Origin: Membranipora membranacea
Lineage: Eukaryota; Bryozoa; Gymnolaemata; Cheilostomatida; Membraniporidae
Assembly (NCBI GenBank): GCA_914767715.1
Contig: OU612066.1
Span: forward strand, 39,158,283 to 39,222,282
Length of the DNA: 64,000 bases
Direction: 5' to 3'
The position numbers were made by a program, and so were the translations under genes. A model generated the notes under the pieces. The model did not search any database. It worked only from the letters and a program-made list of their open reading frames with translations, and was not told the origin of the DNA. Positions 49,819 through 61,885 of the stretch are shown here, one piece after another; position 1 is the first letter of the stretch, and every line of letters starts with the position of its first letter.

Positions 49819-51005
49819 GATAAGAAGCTGTAGATCCACTCAGTGACATTGGAGTCAAGATGAGTAAGCTGCGAGATAAGATCAGGAACATGTATAGCGT
49901 TAAAGGCCGATGAAAAGTCTAAGAAGAGACATTTAGCATAGTGTGAAGCCTTCTGGTCAATAAAGCTGGTGACGGTCGAAGTTAGACAGAGCAATGAACT
50001 AAGGTTTAGTTCATTGGACAGAGCAGGGCATCTTGTGTATGATATGCGAACTGGTATCTATCCATAGGAGTATGAGCCATAATATAATGTTTTACAATGC
50101 TATATCTTCTTTTATTTCTAGTGGTGGTGCTGTAGTGTTAGAATTGTTTATCACAGGCGGGACGGGTATAGGTTTCTCATATCTGGTGTAGAAGGTATTC
50201 AGGTCATCTGGGGCAAATAGATTCTGCTTAGGAGTTGTGTTGGTGCTAGTAGGTAACCCACCAATTTTCTTAATATCTGTTGTTGAATTTTGGTAGAGAA
50301 GCTTTTCTTAGCGATAATTATTGCCTTGGTTATATCACGTTTAAGTTTGTTATACAGTTGACGATTGCCAGTTTCATGAGCAGTTTGTTTTTGTTCCAAC
50401 ATCTCTGATATATGCTTGTTCATCCACGGTTTTTGGTTGGTACACATCCTGAAACTTTTAGTGGGTATGCAGGTGTCTGTACAGAAATTGATACAGTCTG
50501 AGATAACTTCAGTCTGTGTGTGGATATCATCCTCATCAGAATGTAAATTATCCCAGAGTGTAATATCCAAAGCTGCTTTCAAGTTGTCACAGTTTTCGTT
50601 TGTAAACATACGACGGGTTACTCTGGTAGGTTTATATTTGGAGAGAGGTGTGTAGGTTGGGATGAGATGAGTTATGTAATGGTCAGATCCTCCGAGGTTT
50701 GCAAGTTGGTGGCAATGGCTGAAGGCGTCTTTGAGTCTGATGTAACATTTGTCTATTTGTCAACAACTGACTCCAGGTGTACCGACTGAAAATCTGAAAA
50801 GGAAAACTTTAATTTGGCACTAACAAATAACTGTAGGATCAAATCCAGCTGGGTAGCAATTTCATACAGCAGAGCTTTGGTATGCCAGTTGATTATTTTC
50901 CGATTTATCGAAATTGAAATATTGACGGCACCACCACCACATTCGCCTGTCATTCACTGAGACACTGGTCCAGATTGTATTGTATTATTGAAGTGTCACA
51001 ATTAT

Positions 51006-51230
51006 TAAGCAGAGGACAGACAGTTCGGTGCTAGAAAATAATGAGAAAGAACCTCCGTCAGTAAAGCTAAACAAGATGTTGGATCAACATGGAAAAAACA
51101 GTCCGCTGCATGACTGAGAGGAACTTGAAAAATATGAGCATCATAATAATAATAATAAGTTTGGTCTGTCTGCTGCAATCTACCATATGATGATCAATTG
51201 CTGATAAATTCCTATCATGAATGTGTATGA
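51006..51230 (+). mobile_element. Dispersed repeat family Y, copy 2 (uninterrupted)
   Basis: Matches the flanks of 39786-40992 but lacks the family X MITE and has only one 32-bp unit. It begins about 45 bp beyond the LINE fragment. Confidence 0.82.
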
Positions 51231-52648
51231 GTAAAAGCACATAGTCATGTTATTGAAGAGCGTGGAATTTGACACATGTCTCATTATATGTCAACTGTCA
51301 TATAATTGTAGAATGCAGTGATATGCAGTGACAGGGGGAGAATATTGTGGTTCTTACAAGATACCGTGATTCAGCTATTTTTCACTTTAGGACACAGGCG
51401 AATATAAGTAGGTAAATAATACACTTGATATGCTGGGAATGTTTTGATATATTACCGCTGAGAATCACATGAATATTGACTCATGAGTGCAACAAAAGAG
51501 TAGATTAACATCATGTCCTTACGGTGTTCAAATCAGTAACTGCCCACAGACATAAATCATGATGAGCTAGTGGGTTTCTTCAGAGTGTTGTAGCAAAGCT
51601 TGTCATTTTGCTGGCTCTATATAGCGGATACAGCGATATGCGGAGGGGAACAAATATTTTCCATTTACTCATCTGGGCGTCTATTATTGGAAGTGTGTTT
51701 CACTCTGTGTGTGACTTGAGGGCCTCTAAATATATCTACTGCATTTTTCACTGTCAGCTGTCAGTACAATTTTCATTTTAGCGATGAGGCAGTGTGATAG
51801 AAATGCTCATTACCTACAAATAAATTGGTTTTGATTGAAGAAATGATTTGGATGATGAGGCAGTTAGATTTTTAGTTTTATTTGGGAGCTGCGGTTTCCG
51901 TACGCTGGACATTTACTCTAGTATCCCAGTCCCACCAGGCATAGTCTAATGATGTTCCTGTATCCGTAAAGTAAATCTGTATCGCAGCCTCATGAAAACC
52001 AAAATAATGGCATAAAATAGCATTTTATTATGATATATCTGGGCTGAAAAATTTATTTATTGGCTTGTGAGAAATCCAACTCTCATTAAGGGTTAGAGTT
52101 AGCTTATCATCTGTCGATCGTTCGAAATACTGCAGTCAAAACCTAGGACACCAATTTAATAGGAGATTTTGAGATTTCCCACATCTACAACAGAGACCTG
52201 AGAACTCGGGCATCATTAGGTATTCGCATTAGCTGACTTCTTGTAAACTGTCTTTGACGGATTTACCAATAAACTGCTATCTATTTCACTGATTTTCTAG
52301 TTTTTGTCCTCACCTTTGTTAGGGTCTGAAGCGGGAACTCATTGTTTGCTATTATGGCGATGTTGTCAATTCTGTATGATGTTAGTAGCTTTGCCAGATT
52401 CTCACATGGTATAACATTTTGATATTGACTCAGAACATTTCTGTGTATGATATTTTCATTAAAGAGGAGGTTTAGATGTATGGGTATGGGACACTTAGAA
52501 CTTATATAGCTATTAAAATCTGGTACCAAAGAATCATCATATTGTAACGAAATCAAAAGACCAACAGCAACTCAAGATTGAGACACGGCAATCTGCAATA
52601 ATGTGTTTCTGTACACCTTTGGAAAGCTGCTGAGCTACTGAATGTTAA
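51231..52648. other. Spacer, nothing recognised
   Basis: AT-rich DNA without a recognised coding exon. The last 60 bp (GGAAAGCTGCTGAGCTACTG) resemble the outer part of the palindrome arm at 53092-53115, so a fragment of that family may end here. Confidence 0.5.
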
Positions 52649-53043
52649 GCTGCGTTTACACGTGCGTGCGACAAATCTGCTAAAAATAACAACTCCGACA
52701 CAGGTCACCGATTTGACTGACCGTGTAAACAGTTAATCTGTGTTTAAATCTGTATTGTTCAAAATCGTTCACTTGTGACAATGTCACAAGTGAACGACAA
52801 ATCTCAACGTTTATGAATGGTTCAGCCAATAACAGCACAGCACTACTGAATAAACCAACTAGTTGTCTCACTAGCCAATCAGAGACAAGTTGGGTTGGAA
52901 GTTTGTGTTGAAATCGGGTAGGCCTGAACAGTGTGTAAATAGCATATCGTTGACATGTTGACAGACAACGATTATAGAGCAGATTCATAATCTGTGTCTG
53001 AGTTGTTATTATTAGCCGATTGGTCGGACGTGTAAACGCAGTT
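52649..53043. mobile_element. TTAA-flanked MITE (395 bp)
   Basis: Imperfect inverted termini of about 50 bp (CTGCGTTTACACGTGCG and, complement, CTGCGTTTACACGTCCG) are bordered by TTAA at 52645-52648 and 53044-53047. A TTAA duplication is typical of piggyBac-type elements. Inside is a 33-bp perfect palindrome (52775-52807; arm TCGTTCACTTGTGACA). No transposase is present. Confidence 0.75.
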
Positions 53044-53047
53044 TTAA

Positions 53048-54407
53048 GGTAATGCCAAAGACCGATCCGAATATCAACATATCATATATCGTTGGAAAGC
53101 TGCTGAGCTACTGAAAATGAATAGCTGAACAAAAACTTGATTCGATGACGTTGTGTCATTTTAGGGAGGAAATGAGGCAGAAAACACTCTTTTTGTCAAT
53201 GCAGATTGTGCAGTCAAATTAATTGCAAGAAATTTCAAATCAGGTGGAATGTATACTTAGAGATTGCGTTCATCGTAAAATTCGATTTTCTTTGATATAT
53301 GACTAGTCTAAATTGACTTTTTACGTCACGCCATACAACGTATTGTTTTTGTGAAGCCATGAAAATATGTGAAATTTCAATCATTAATTCACAACAGATC
53401 ATAGGCTCGAATCAAAATTAATTATGATTTTTTTCTTAGAGTACTCATCGAATGTCATACACATTGACTTTCAAAAAATTAGCTTGCATATTGCAATGAC
53501 AGTAGACTCTCGAATACGGCTAATATTTTCGCAACCGTTGCATAACGCCAAACATGCTGTCCAAATAACCATTATTGTGACCTAACAAATTTTTTTTTTA
53601 AGTTCTCACATACGAAGCCGCTTTCATTAACCATGGTGCACGCAAGAAATGCCAACATAATTTTCCATTGCATCTTCATTTTTTTTTAATTTAACGCAAA
53701 AGAATGCCAAAAAACAGCTATTTTTAGGGACTTTTGAGGTGTTTTTGGGCATTCTTTTGCGTTGAATTCAAGAAAAATGAAGATGCAATGAAAAATTATG
53801 TTAGCATTTCTTGTGTGCACCATGGTTAATGAAAGCGGCTTCGTATGTGAGAACTCTCAAAAAAACTTTGTTTGGCCACAATAATGGTTATTTGGACAGC
53901 ATGTTTGGCGTCATGCAAAGGTGGCGAAAATATTAGCCGTATTCGAAAGTCCACCGTCATTGCAATATGCAAGCTTATTTTTTGAAAGTCAATGTGTAGG
54001 ACATTTGAAGAGTACTCTAAGAGAAAATAATAATTAATTTTGATTCGAGCCTATGATCTGTTGTGAATTAATGATTGAAATTTCACATATTTTCACGTCT
54101 TCACAAAAAAAATGTGTTGTATGGCGTGACGTAAAAAGTCAATTTAGACTAGTCACATATCAGAGAAAATCAAATTTTATGATGGATGCAATCTCTAAGT
54201 ATACATTCCACATGTTTTGAAATTTCTTGCAATTAATTGGACTCCTCCATCTGCATTGACAAAAACAGCGTTTTTTGCCTCATTTCCTCCCTAAAATGAC
54301 ACAACGTCATTGAATCAAGTTTTTGTTCATGTATTCATTTTTAGTAGCTCGGCAGCTTTCCAACGGTATATGATATGTTGATAGATGGATCGGTCTTTGA
54401 CATTACC
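53048..54407. mobile_element. Giant near-perfect palindrome (1.36 kb foldback element) between TTAA sites
   Basis: The whole segment is an inverted repeat. Arms of about 670 bp begin GGTAATGCCAAAGACCGATC and end CATTACC, meeting near 53727 with a loop of a few dozen bases (stem ends GCAAAAGAATGCC). TTAA lies at both outer borders (53044-53047, 54408-54411). There are no open frames of note. A foldback transposon mobilised by a TTAA-specific transposase is the best reading. Confidence 0.85.
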
Positions 54408-54411
54408 TTAA

Positions 54412-55040
54412 CAGGTCAACAAAATTTTGCATCAATTGACATTGTGTCATTTTATCAAATCATCCATGATGGTCCAAAAAAGCCAGTTTTAGGTCTGAGG
54501 TGCTAAACAATGCCAAGTCTGTTGGTATTTCCTGCATGTAATATGCTTAATTGAAGCGGTTACATGTGTAAGACCATCAGAAAAAGAGATGTGTAGCCTC
54601 AATAACGGCTCTTTTGGCAGCAAAATGTATATACCTTTGATGACTGTGGTGATATTGATAGATACATTATCAATACTGCTGTAAGATTGTGTGAGTCATT
54701 TAAAGTGCACTTCAGGGGTAAGTAGTAAAAGTCTTGACTCCAACATCTTTGATCTGTCATATGTTGTTGCATAAAATTTCACATTATGTCATGAATTTAA
54801 CAAAACTCAGGCACATGATGACATGACATAAAAAGTCACATTAGGCTCTTCATACATTATTTTAAACAAAAAATTATGGTGTGGTTTATCTCAAAGGATA
54901 AGCATCACTTGTTTTGAAATTTCTTGCAATAAAATTATCGATTCTGCCAGCTACATGAAATCTGCCTTTCAGGCTCATTTATTTTGTTGAGCTTTCAACC
55001 TTAACATAGTTTGTCAGCTTCCAACAGTTTGCAGAGAGCA
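54412..55040. repeat. Diverged half copy of the palindrome family
   Basis: The order of short blocks mirrors the right arm of the palindrome: a TGACATTGTGTCATTTT-like start, a GAAGCGGTTACATGTG block, ATAACGGCTCTTTTGGCAGC, GACATAAAAAGTCACATTAG, and TTGTTTTGAAATTTCTTGCA near the end. Much weaker identity than between the two palindrome arms. Confidence 0.5.
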
Positions 55041-56431
55041 GCGCTGGGTAAAATGACATGTCACAGGAATCAGTGAAATCATGATCAATTCATTCTCTCC
55101 AGCTGTACTTGATGTGGTTGTGGGCAATTGACGACTTCTTTTTTTGAGTTAACACTGTATCCGAAACAAGTGAAATATTGGGATGATACGGTTGTTTTAC
55201 ACGATTTGAAGAATAGTACCTGTTGCTATGAAATTGACTTTCATAGATCACCGTGACTCAACATAAATGGTTGGGAGGTTTGAGCTGTCAAAAAGAGTAA
55301 TTTAAGAATAGGTTGCCACGATAATAATCACAAATAGATATACAACTTGATACAGAAAGTCGACATCTGAAGCGGCTATAGTTGAAAGGAGGAATATGGA
55401 GAACACCACACAAGCATGAATTGAAATCTGACTGCGCCATAAAATTCTCCAGGAGCTGTTATAGATTAACATTATGATACCATAGCCCAAATTCCACTGT
55501 GCTCACAGTTTTACCAAATGATGGAGGTCTTTAGTTTTTAGAACAAGTTCACTAAGACTGAGAAGATAAATTCAGGACCTATGCAAAAACATGCACCCAT
55601 TCAGATAGCATCGAAAGTTGGAAGAATAATTAGATAGAGGGAAAGATTCTGAAGGTCTTTCGTTTAAAACAACATCTATCACCACTATCTGATCCCTCGG
55701 TTATTGAGTGATAAGACCTGCTAGTGGTCTGGTTCCCAAATCACTCACTCATTGACGGAACTAAATACATTCTGAGTGAGCGGTTTGAAAATTTGGGATT
55801 TTGTATAATCAAATGACCAAATAAGCATTATTCTGAGGGAAGATATAGCGATAGTTTGTGTTAAAAAGTGCTGCTCATTCTAATTGAAAGACTACATGAT
55901 GTATGCGATCATCATCACAGCCACTCAGGTGCATAAGAAACATTCACTACTGTCACGTTTACAAAGACAAACCATCTCTGCTTCGCAATAAAATAGGAAG
56001 TAGCCAAATATTATAGAGTATTTTGTTTTACGTATGCTGTGGTGGCCAGTCTAGATAAGCCACAACATTCCTACGTTATGTCATGGTAACGTTATTGTTT
56101 ATTAATCATTTGAACAATTGTTTAACCCATGTTGTGGCAGTTGGTGCTTTTAAAAGTGATATTCATCATCATAAAGACGTAGGGAGTGACTGTGTCATAT
56201 TTGTTGATTGAAAGACAATGCTCCTAATCTTACGGATGTGTCAGATTTTAGATCAAACTTGCTTCTTATCGCTATATTTTCTCACCCGAGAGCAAATACG
56301 CTGATTGAGCCTCTGCTGATTCTGTGTTAATATAAAAAATATTTGTAATTGAAATCTGCGTTTGCCCCAAATTTTGTTTTTAGAACATAAGTGAAAAAAC
56401 ACATGAAGATATCCAAAAATAAATTGAAGAT
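55041..56431. other. Spacer, nothing recognised
   Basis: AT-rich, no exon or repeat structure seen; the frame at 55302-55490 is short and unmatched. Confidence 0.5.
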
Positions 56432-57829
56432 ATTTTGAATATTATGTCTAAAAGATTGTTTATAATTCTGCTGTCAAAGCTATGGTTGTTGGTAACACAG
56501 GCTACTTCTCCTGCATGATTCATTTTGAGCAATAATCTCAGCTATTCAGGTCAAGATTTAACTAATGAATAAAGGATAGTCAGCAAAAAAAAAGAAACAA
56601 GCTTGTCAGAGTGTAACTCAAATCATTAAAATAATAGACTGTTGATAGAATACCATGTGATTATATCTATCGATTCATCGGCGTGACATCTTTACCAGTC
56701 AAGCTATTTAAAATGCAATAAGCTTTGCCAGGAGCTGTCACAAGAGGGGATGATAATTGTCAGTCATGTATAAATATTACAGTACACAGATGTGTAAAGT
56801 CATTCCGTAACAAGTAAGCCCTCCTAACGGTTACTCTGTGTCTGCACAACTTTAGTGCTCGGCTGATCAACCAAGAGCTTCTGATAGGAAGGGATACAGG
56901 AGTGTTTATAAGACAAGCTGTTTGGGGTGTACTACAGCTGGGTCGAAAACGTAAGTTATCACACCACGTTACTGTGAGTAAAGCGTCCTGTTAATCAACC
57001 AAATATACAGATTCTCCAGGGCATAACTAGCTGCTGGTCCTCTCCGCTGTCCGCAGTTGAAACAAAAATCATATGTTGCATTATCTGATTGTCACCTGTG
57101 TTGCCTCATCTTTTTCAGAAATTGAAATCTTAGAATGATTTCTAATTATGTGTTTATGATATGAAAGTTAAACTAACACATGAACAGTGCAACAGCAGAG
57201 ATAAGATACGGGAGTGGGTAAAACTTTTCATTTCTAAGATTAAATGTTAAATAAACATGTCAATTTAAAATAAAGGGGTGGATTATGAGGGATATTAGTA
57301 GAGTGGTAGCTGGTAAATATTACTCCATAATTTACTGAAAGTACATCAAAACCGTTTGATGTCACGACACATTCCAAATTACTAAATGCAAAGTTGCGAT
57401 GGAGAGAGAGGGATAAATATCTCGTATCGTTGCATCATGGGAAGGGAGGGGGAGAGCTGATACTGTCTCCTCCTAATAAATCATGAGAAATTAATTCTTT
57501 TCGTTCACAATTTTAACCTACAAATAGGTCTGTATATGTTAACAGGATCAGTGTGAGAGCCTGGAGCGAGCCTGGATGATCTGGTATGGTACCTAGTATA
57601 ACAAACAGCATAACTAGCTAACTATCCCAAATATACACAACAGATAAGCATTCGGGGAAAGATTGGAAACCCAGATCTAAGGAGGAGTAGCTGGTATGTT
57701 TGATTATTTGACACTGATGCTTGTCCCTACTGATAGATGGGAGGAAATGATCAAGTTATATAAATAATGTGACAAGAGGACAGATAAGATTTGGTTATTG
57801 ATGTCTTCCCTGTATATATATTATAACAA
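56432..57829 (+). repeat. About 1.4-kb direct duplication, copy 1 (upstream of the MFS gene)
   Basis: High-identity direct counterpart of 61886-63230 (for example TTTATAATTCTGCTGTCAAA at the left end and GATTTGGTTATTGATGTCTT at the right). It includes the probable promoter region of the MFS gene, since the first acceptor lies only about 320 bp beyond. Confidence 0.88.
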
Positions 57830-58168
57830 AGAATTTATATATTTATGATTATAACAAAGAATACAATGTTATAAGTCACATCATCATTCTACGCTCAGAA
57901 TATGAAATATGACAAATACAGGATCTAAATGAAATAGTGGGAAGGTGTCAAAAATTCATTACTTGCAGCTGTGTACCATCCTAGTATGGTACTATTATAG
58001 GTTTAATATCATGATAATTATGTAATGTGAGATATTGTATGACATGGCCACCTATCCCTGGTTGTGTTTTGATCTTTTAATACCCATACACAGTCAGATT
58101 AAGTGCTGCAGTCTAGGACTCAGGGAATCTATTCTCTGTTTATTTTCAGGACATTTCACGACAGCAGC

Positions 58169-61100
58169 ATGACGTCATCGACAGATAAGTTTGAGTTTAA
58201 GGAGGGAGGAGAAGGTGGTACTCCGTCAGCCGAAGAGAGAGATCTGAACGAACCTTCTATACTATACAAAGTACTGAAGACTATCAGTATAGTCATAGTG
58301 TGGATGGCTATAGTAAGTATTAATGTGATAGTATGGATGGCTATAGTAAGTATTCATGTTATAGTATGGATCGCTATATTAAGTATTCATGTCATAGTAT
58401 GGATGGCTGTAGTAAGTATTCATGTTATAGGCTCGGGTGTTAGAATGGGGGGAGGGGGGCAAACCATTTATCCATCTTGCTCTACCACCACATCCACAGT
58501 GTCTCTGACCAAACATGATCTTATCTCGATCAATCTCCACAGTGGTCAATGGCTGATAAAATTCGTTTCTAATCTACTCATAGTATATGTTATATCGATA
58601 ACTCCTTAGTTGATGATGCCAGCGACCTGATGTTTTAGAACATTACACTCATTTTTCTGACATGAAATCCTTAACCAGAGTCAGGGATCTAGATAATCCT
58701 GTTTAAAAACTTGATGCAATCTGTTGTTTGAAAACTGAGCTTGCTCCCAGATGTAGATCCCCTTTTGCGTGAGCAAAAGTTTTGCCTGGCGTGCAACAAA
58801 ATTGAACGTAACAAATGAACAGCCTGTGTTGTCAGTTTTATAACTCTATGAGTCTCTGAATCCGGCACATTATTTTACATCCTGTATTAGACATCAGTAG
58901 ATATGAGCTGACATATCCTGATATATCTAAACCTGTTACAGATCTGGTCATTAGCCTGTGACCCCATCTTATATTACAGGGCCTGTGGTCGGAGGTTAAT
59001 GGAGCCACCTTCCAGGATCTCATGTTTAAGAACAGTGCTACATACGCTTCTATGTCTAATGCTATATCTATGAGGGGCGCGGGAGGACTCGCTGGCTCTA
59101 TTCTAGGTACGCACACAGTATATAACATTATATCAGCTATTTAGGAGACCGGGCACGTTGTAGGACATTTTAGGAATATGGTAAATTGTCTGCTTTGTTG
59201 ACCTTTGAACTTAAGATAAGAGAGTAGAATTTCTCTATCTCCCTCGTGATTGGATGTCTGTCCTCCAAGTTAGAATCTTCCGGAGAGTTCTTACTAATGA
59301 ATTGAATAATACATTAAAAAAGTAAATGATAGTAATAATTATGCTACTAGAGGTTTTTCACTTTCAAGCATTACGGAGCTTGAAAATATCAAACTCTTGA
59401 CCTTTAAAGTGACTTTAGCAATTTTAATATACATTAAAAAAATATTACCACCCCAAGCTGATTTTCCTGGGCCAAAAGAGTTTTATAACTTTATAAAATG
59501 CCATTTCCATCTACGTCAACCTGGTCTCATGGTGATGAAATTAGAATTTGGAAATGACAGTGGCTATTTAAACTGTCACAACAATCTCAATGTTTTACAT
59601 TATAATGCAAATCAAATTCTGATTATGGTTATATGGCAGTTTTCCAGCCAGGCCCAACGCTTAGATATACTGGAGATATTGCAGACTCCTCAGCTAATCA
59701 AGTGTCTCCTTTAAAGATAAGCAAATGAGTGAATAAATATAATAAGACAATTTTCTTGTCTCATTATATTCTGTTAATCATCAACAACATATTATTGTGT
59801 GGTTGACTTTCCCTCCAAACCTCCCATACATAGTATGTTTAGATAACACATGATTTGTATATTATTTTAGGTGGAGGATTACTCGTGGACAGATTTCACT
59901 CTAAGGCTGAGTTAATCTTAGCTATCTGTGTGGCTGTCTGTGCCGTACTTAACGCCATTGTACCATACAGTCAGTGGATTGAGCTTCTCTTCGCTCTGTT
60001 TCTACTCGAGGGATGGATTGAGGTTATCGTCAATGTCGGTAAGTTCTTGTACATATACTTTAAGGTCTGATGAGTTTGTCGAATGTTGATTGTTACATTC
60101 TCCCTGTCCTAATTAATGACCCACTATTTGCACTTAAATAATCGCCCCCATCAGAAATTGATTTCTGGCACATAACTTTCCCATGCCATGTACACTTATT
60201 ACACATTGAAAAAATTGGAGCTAATTCACCTGCAAAGCAGGCACTGGCTGCCCAATTATTAATAAAAAAAACTATCAATAATATTCTGCAGTCCTTTACA
60301 TAAGTAATGATTTGAGCCTAGCCTGAGATTTCTCTTTTTCCTCCTTGTAGCTGGACAGGTGGTCATTATGGATATCTGGAAGGATAAAGCCAATGGACCA
60401 CTTCATCTCATTCATCTGGGTTACGGGGCGGGTAGCTTCATCGTCCCCCAACTGGTAGCACCTTTCATCAGTGATGTACTTCCAACAGAAGAGGAGGCAA
60501 TTACAAACCCAGCCTGTGACTTAACATCTGAAGAATTATCACTTAACAGTACCAATATCACAACTGTGGCTCCAGAACCCTCAGACAACCTGGCCACAGG
60601 ATTCTGGATCGTGTCCGCCTGCATAGCAGCTATCTCTGCCCTCTGGTTCGGTTACTTCTTCTTTGATAAGAGGAAGGCTGAGAACGGTGCAGCTTCTCAA
60701 GCTAAGGATCTCAAGATTAAGCAGATATTCAACCCAAACACCTGTTCCCCCGGTCACCCAGTCTATGCCATTCTACTGTATATCCTCATGTTCATGTGGA
60801 TTTATAGTGCAGTGGCTGGTGAGAGAATCTATGCTAAGTATCTGTACTCCTACGGCCGACAGCAGGCGTGTCTCTCTAAACAAGAAGCTGCAAACATCCT
60901 CACAGCATTCTGGCTCTCCTTCACAGCTGGTAGATTCGGAGGCTTCATGGTTACTAATTTTATCCCGATGAAGATTTTTATCTTTATTGAGGGTCTTGGT
61001 AGTCTCGCTGCTGGCCTTGTTTTATTTTTCTTCGGATCTAATAAGACTGTGCTGTGGGCTTCAGTGTGTGTGGCTGGTATATTTATTGGCCCATGTTATC

Positions 61101-61378
61101 CCTCAGGTTTAGCCTGGGCTAACCGTTACATGACTGTAACAGCTGTTGGTGTTACTGTTCTCTCTATTGGTGCTGGGGTTAGTGATCTCACATTCCTACC
61201 TGCTGTCGGTAGTACTGTAGATAGTGTCGGTATCTCTGCTATGACAGCTTTTGCTCTCGGGTTTGGAGTTGTCTGTGCTGCCCTGCCTATAGCTATGCAG
61301 GGCGTGGCCTGTACCAGAGGTGATAGGTTTGAGAGAGAAGAAGCAGAAGAGGACGGAACTCAGCAAAGTTCTCATTAA
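58169..61378 (+). CDS. Major facilitator transporter, MFSD4 / Na-dependent glucose transporter 1-like (488 aa, four coding exons)
   Basis: Exons: 58169-58312, 58980-59106, 59871-60038, 60351-61378; phases agree and the stop is TAA. An acceptor (TTTATTTTCAG) 20 bases before the ATG implies a non-coding 5' exon. The family comprises 12-helix plasma-membrane carriers, some transporting glucose with sodium; the substrate here is unknown. Features: a hydrophilic N-terminus of about 35 residues; first helix ISIVIVWMAI continuing into GLWSEVNGATFQDL; an RGAGGLAGSILGGGLLVDRFHSK stretch corresponding to the MFS loop 2-3 signature (G---DR); DIWKDKANGPLHLIHLGYGAGS in the helix 4-5 region, characteristic of MFSD4-like proteins; an outside loop with N-glycosylation sequons (NSTNIT); and an acidic C-terminal tail. 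Length fits the family. The splice donor of exon 1 lies in a tandem repeat (see 58313-58424). Confidence 0.9.
58280..58424 (+). repeat. 33-bp tandem repeat duplicating the exon 1 end and splice donor
   Basis: About four units of 33 bp cover the last codons of MFS exon 1 (VIVWMAI) plus the donor GTAAGTATT. GTAAGT occurs at 58313, 58346 and 58412; the third copy has TTAAGT. All units are in frame without stops, so use of a downstream donor would insert 11 or 33 residues into the first membrane helix. Confidence 0.9.
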
Positions 61379-61684
61379 TTAATCAAACTCTTACAGCGAA
61401 TCGACTGTTTCTATCATATCATAATATTTTAATAATAATTTTTCTCTGACCTGAGGGGTAAATAATACACTTTTTTCAAATCTATTTCATGTTTTTTAAA
61501 TGAATGATATTTTCAATCAAACTTTCATTACTAGAGAGATAATTTCTAAATTATTTAATGACCAGTTTGGCATGGGCAGTCATCGGGCACCTTATGAGGC
61601 AGATCACCATTTTCATCAAAGTTTATCAAAAGCTGAACAATATTTCCTGCTGTAAAATATTGTTATTTTTAGCAAATTAACCAT

Positions 61685-61706
61685 AATAAAGGCATTAATG
61701 AATAAA
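61685..61706 (+). terminator. Polyadenylation signals of the MFS gene
   Basis: AATAAA at 61685-61690 and 61701-61706, about 310 bases after the stop. Confidence 0.5.
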
Positions 61707-61885
61707 GCTTGGAGAATGAACAATGCAAGTTCTTTACAAATTAGAAAAAAAGGAAAATAAATTTGAATTGTGTAAATAGCCAACAGAATACATAATAGCA
61801 CATGGTATACACAATTCACACTGAGGCCATATGTTGGTTTTGGGCCAAAAGTGATCATAGAAGATATCTACTAATAAATCTTAGA

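Larger units (their letters stand above)
42080..50960 (-). mobile_element. Broken CR1/L2-type LINE, minus strand, split by several insertions
   Basis: Pieces in order along the minus strand: end of the endonuclease domain and linker (about 50760-50199; NLGGSDHYITHLIPTYTPL, NQKPWMNKHISEM), RT motif A (49994-49827; CLFLDFSSAFNAI), RT motif B and following (49108-48787; GTPQGCCLSPLLF, LLLNPTKTQEMM), fingers/thumb (about 43519-43437; DKVKYLGVLVDDKLRFNDHV), and C-terminal region (42599-42228; FIVSRISYCLPIIF). The pieces are separated by a foldback MITE (49117-49818), the RLE element with its flanking repeats (43520-48786) and a polyadenylated insertion (42602-43435). Frameshifts and a damaged catalytic DD motif make it a pseudogene; it appears 5' truncated. 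The 3' end near 42080 has a short ATCC repeat. Confidence 0.82.

Noticed and set aside
58103-58609. 168-codon frame read straight through the end of MFS exon 1
   Set aside because: The frame remains open because of the 33-bp repeat; the continuation after 58430 is not transporter-like, whereas splicing to 58980 restores the MFS fold.
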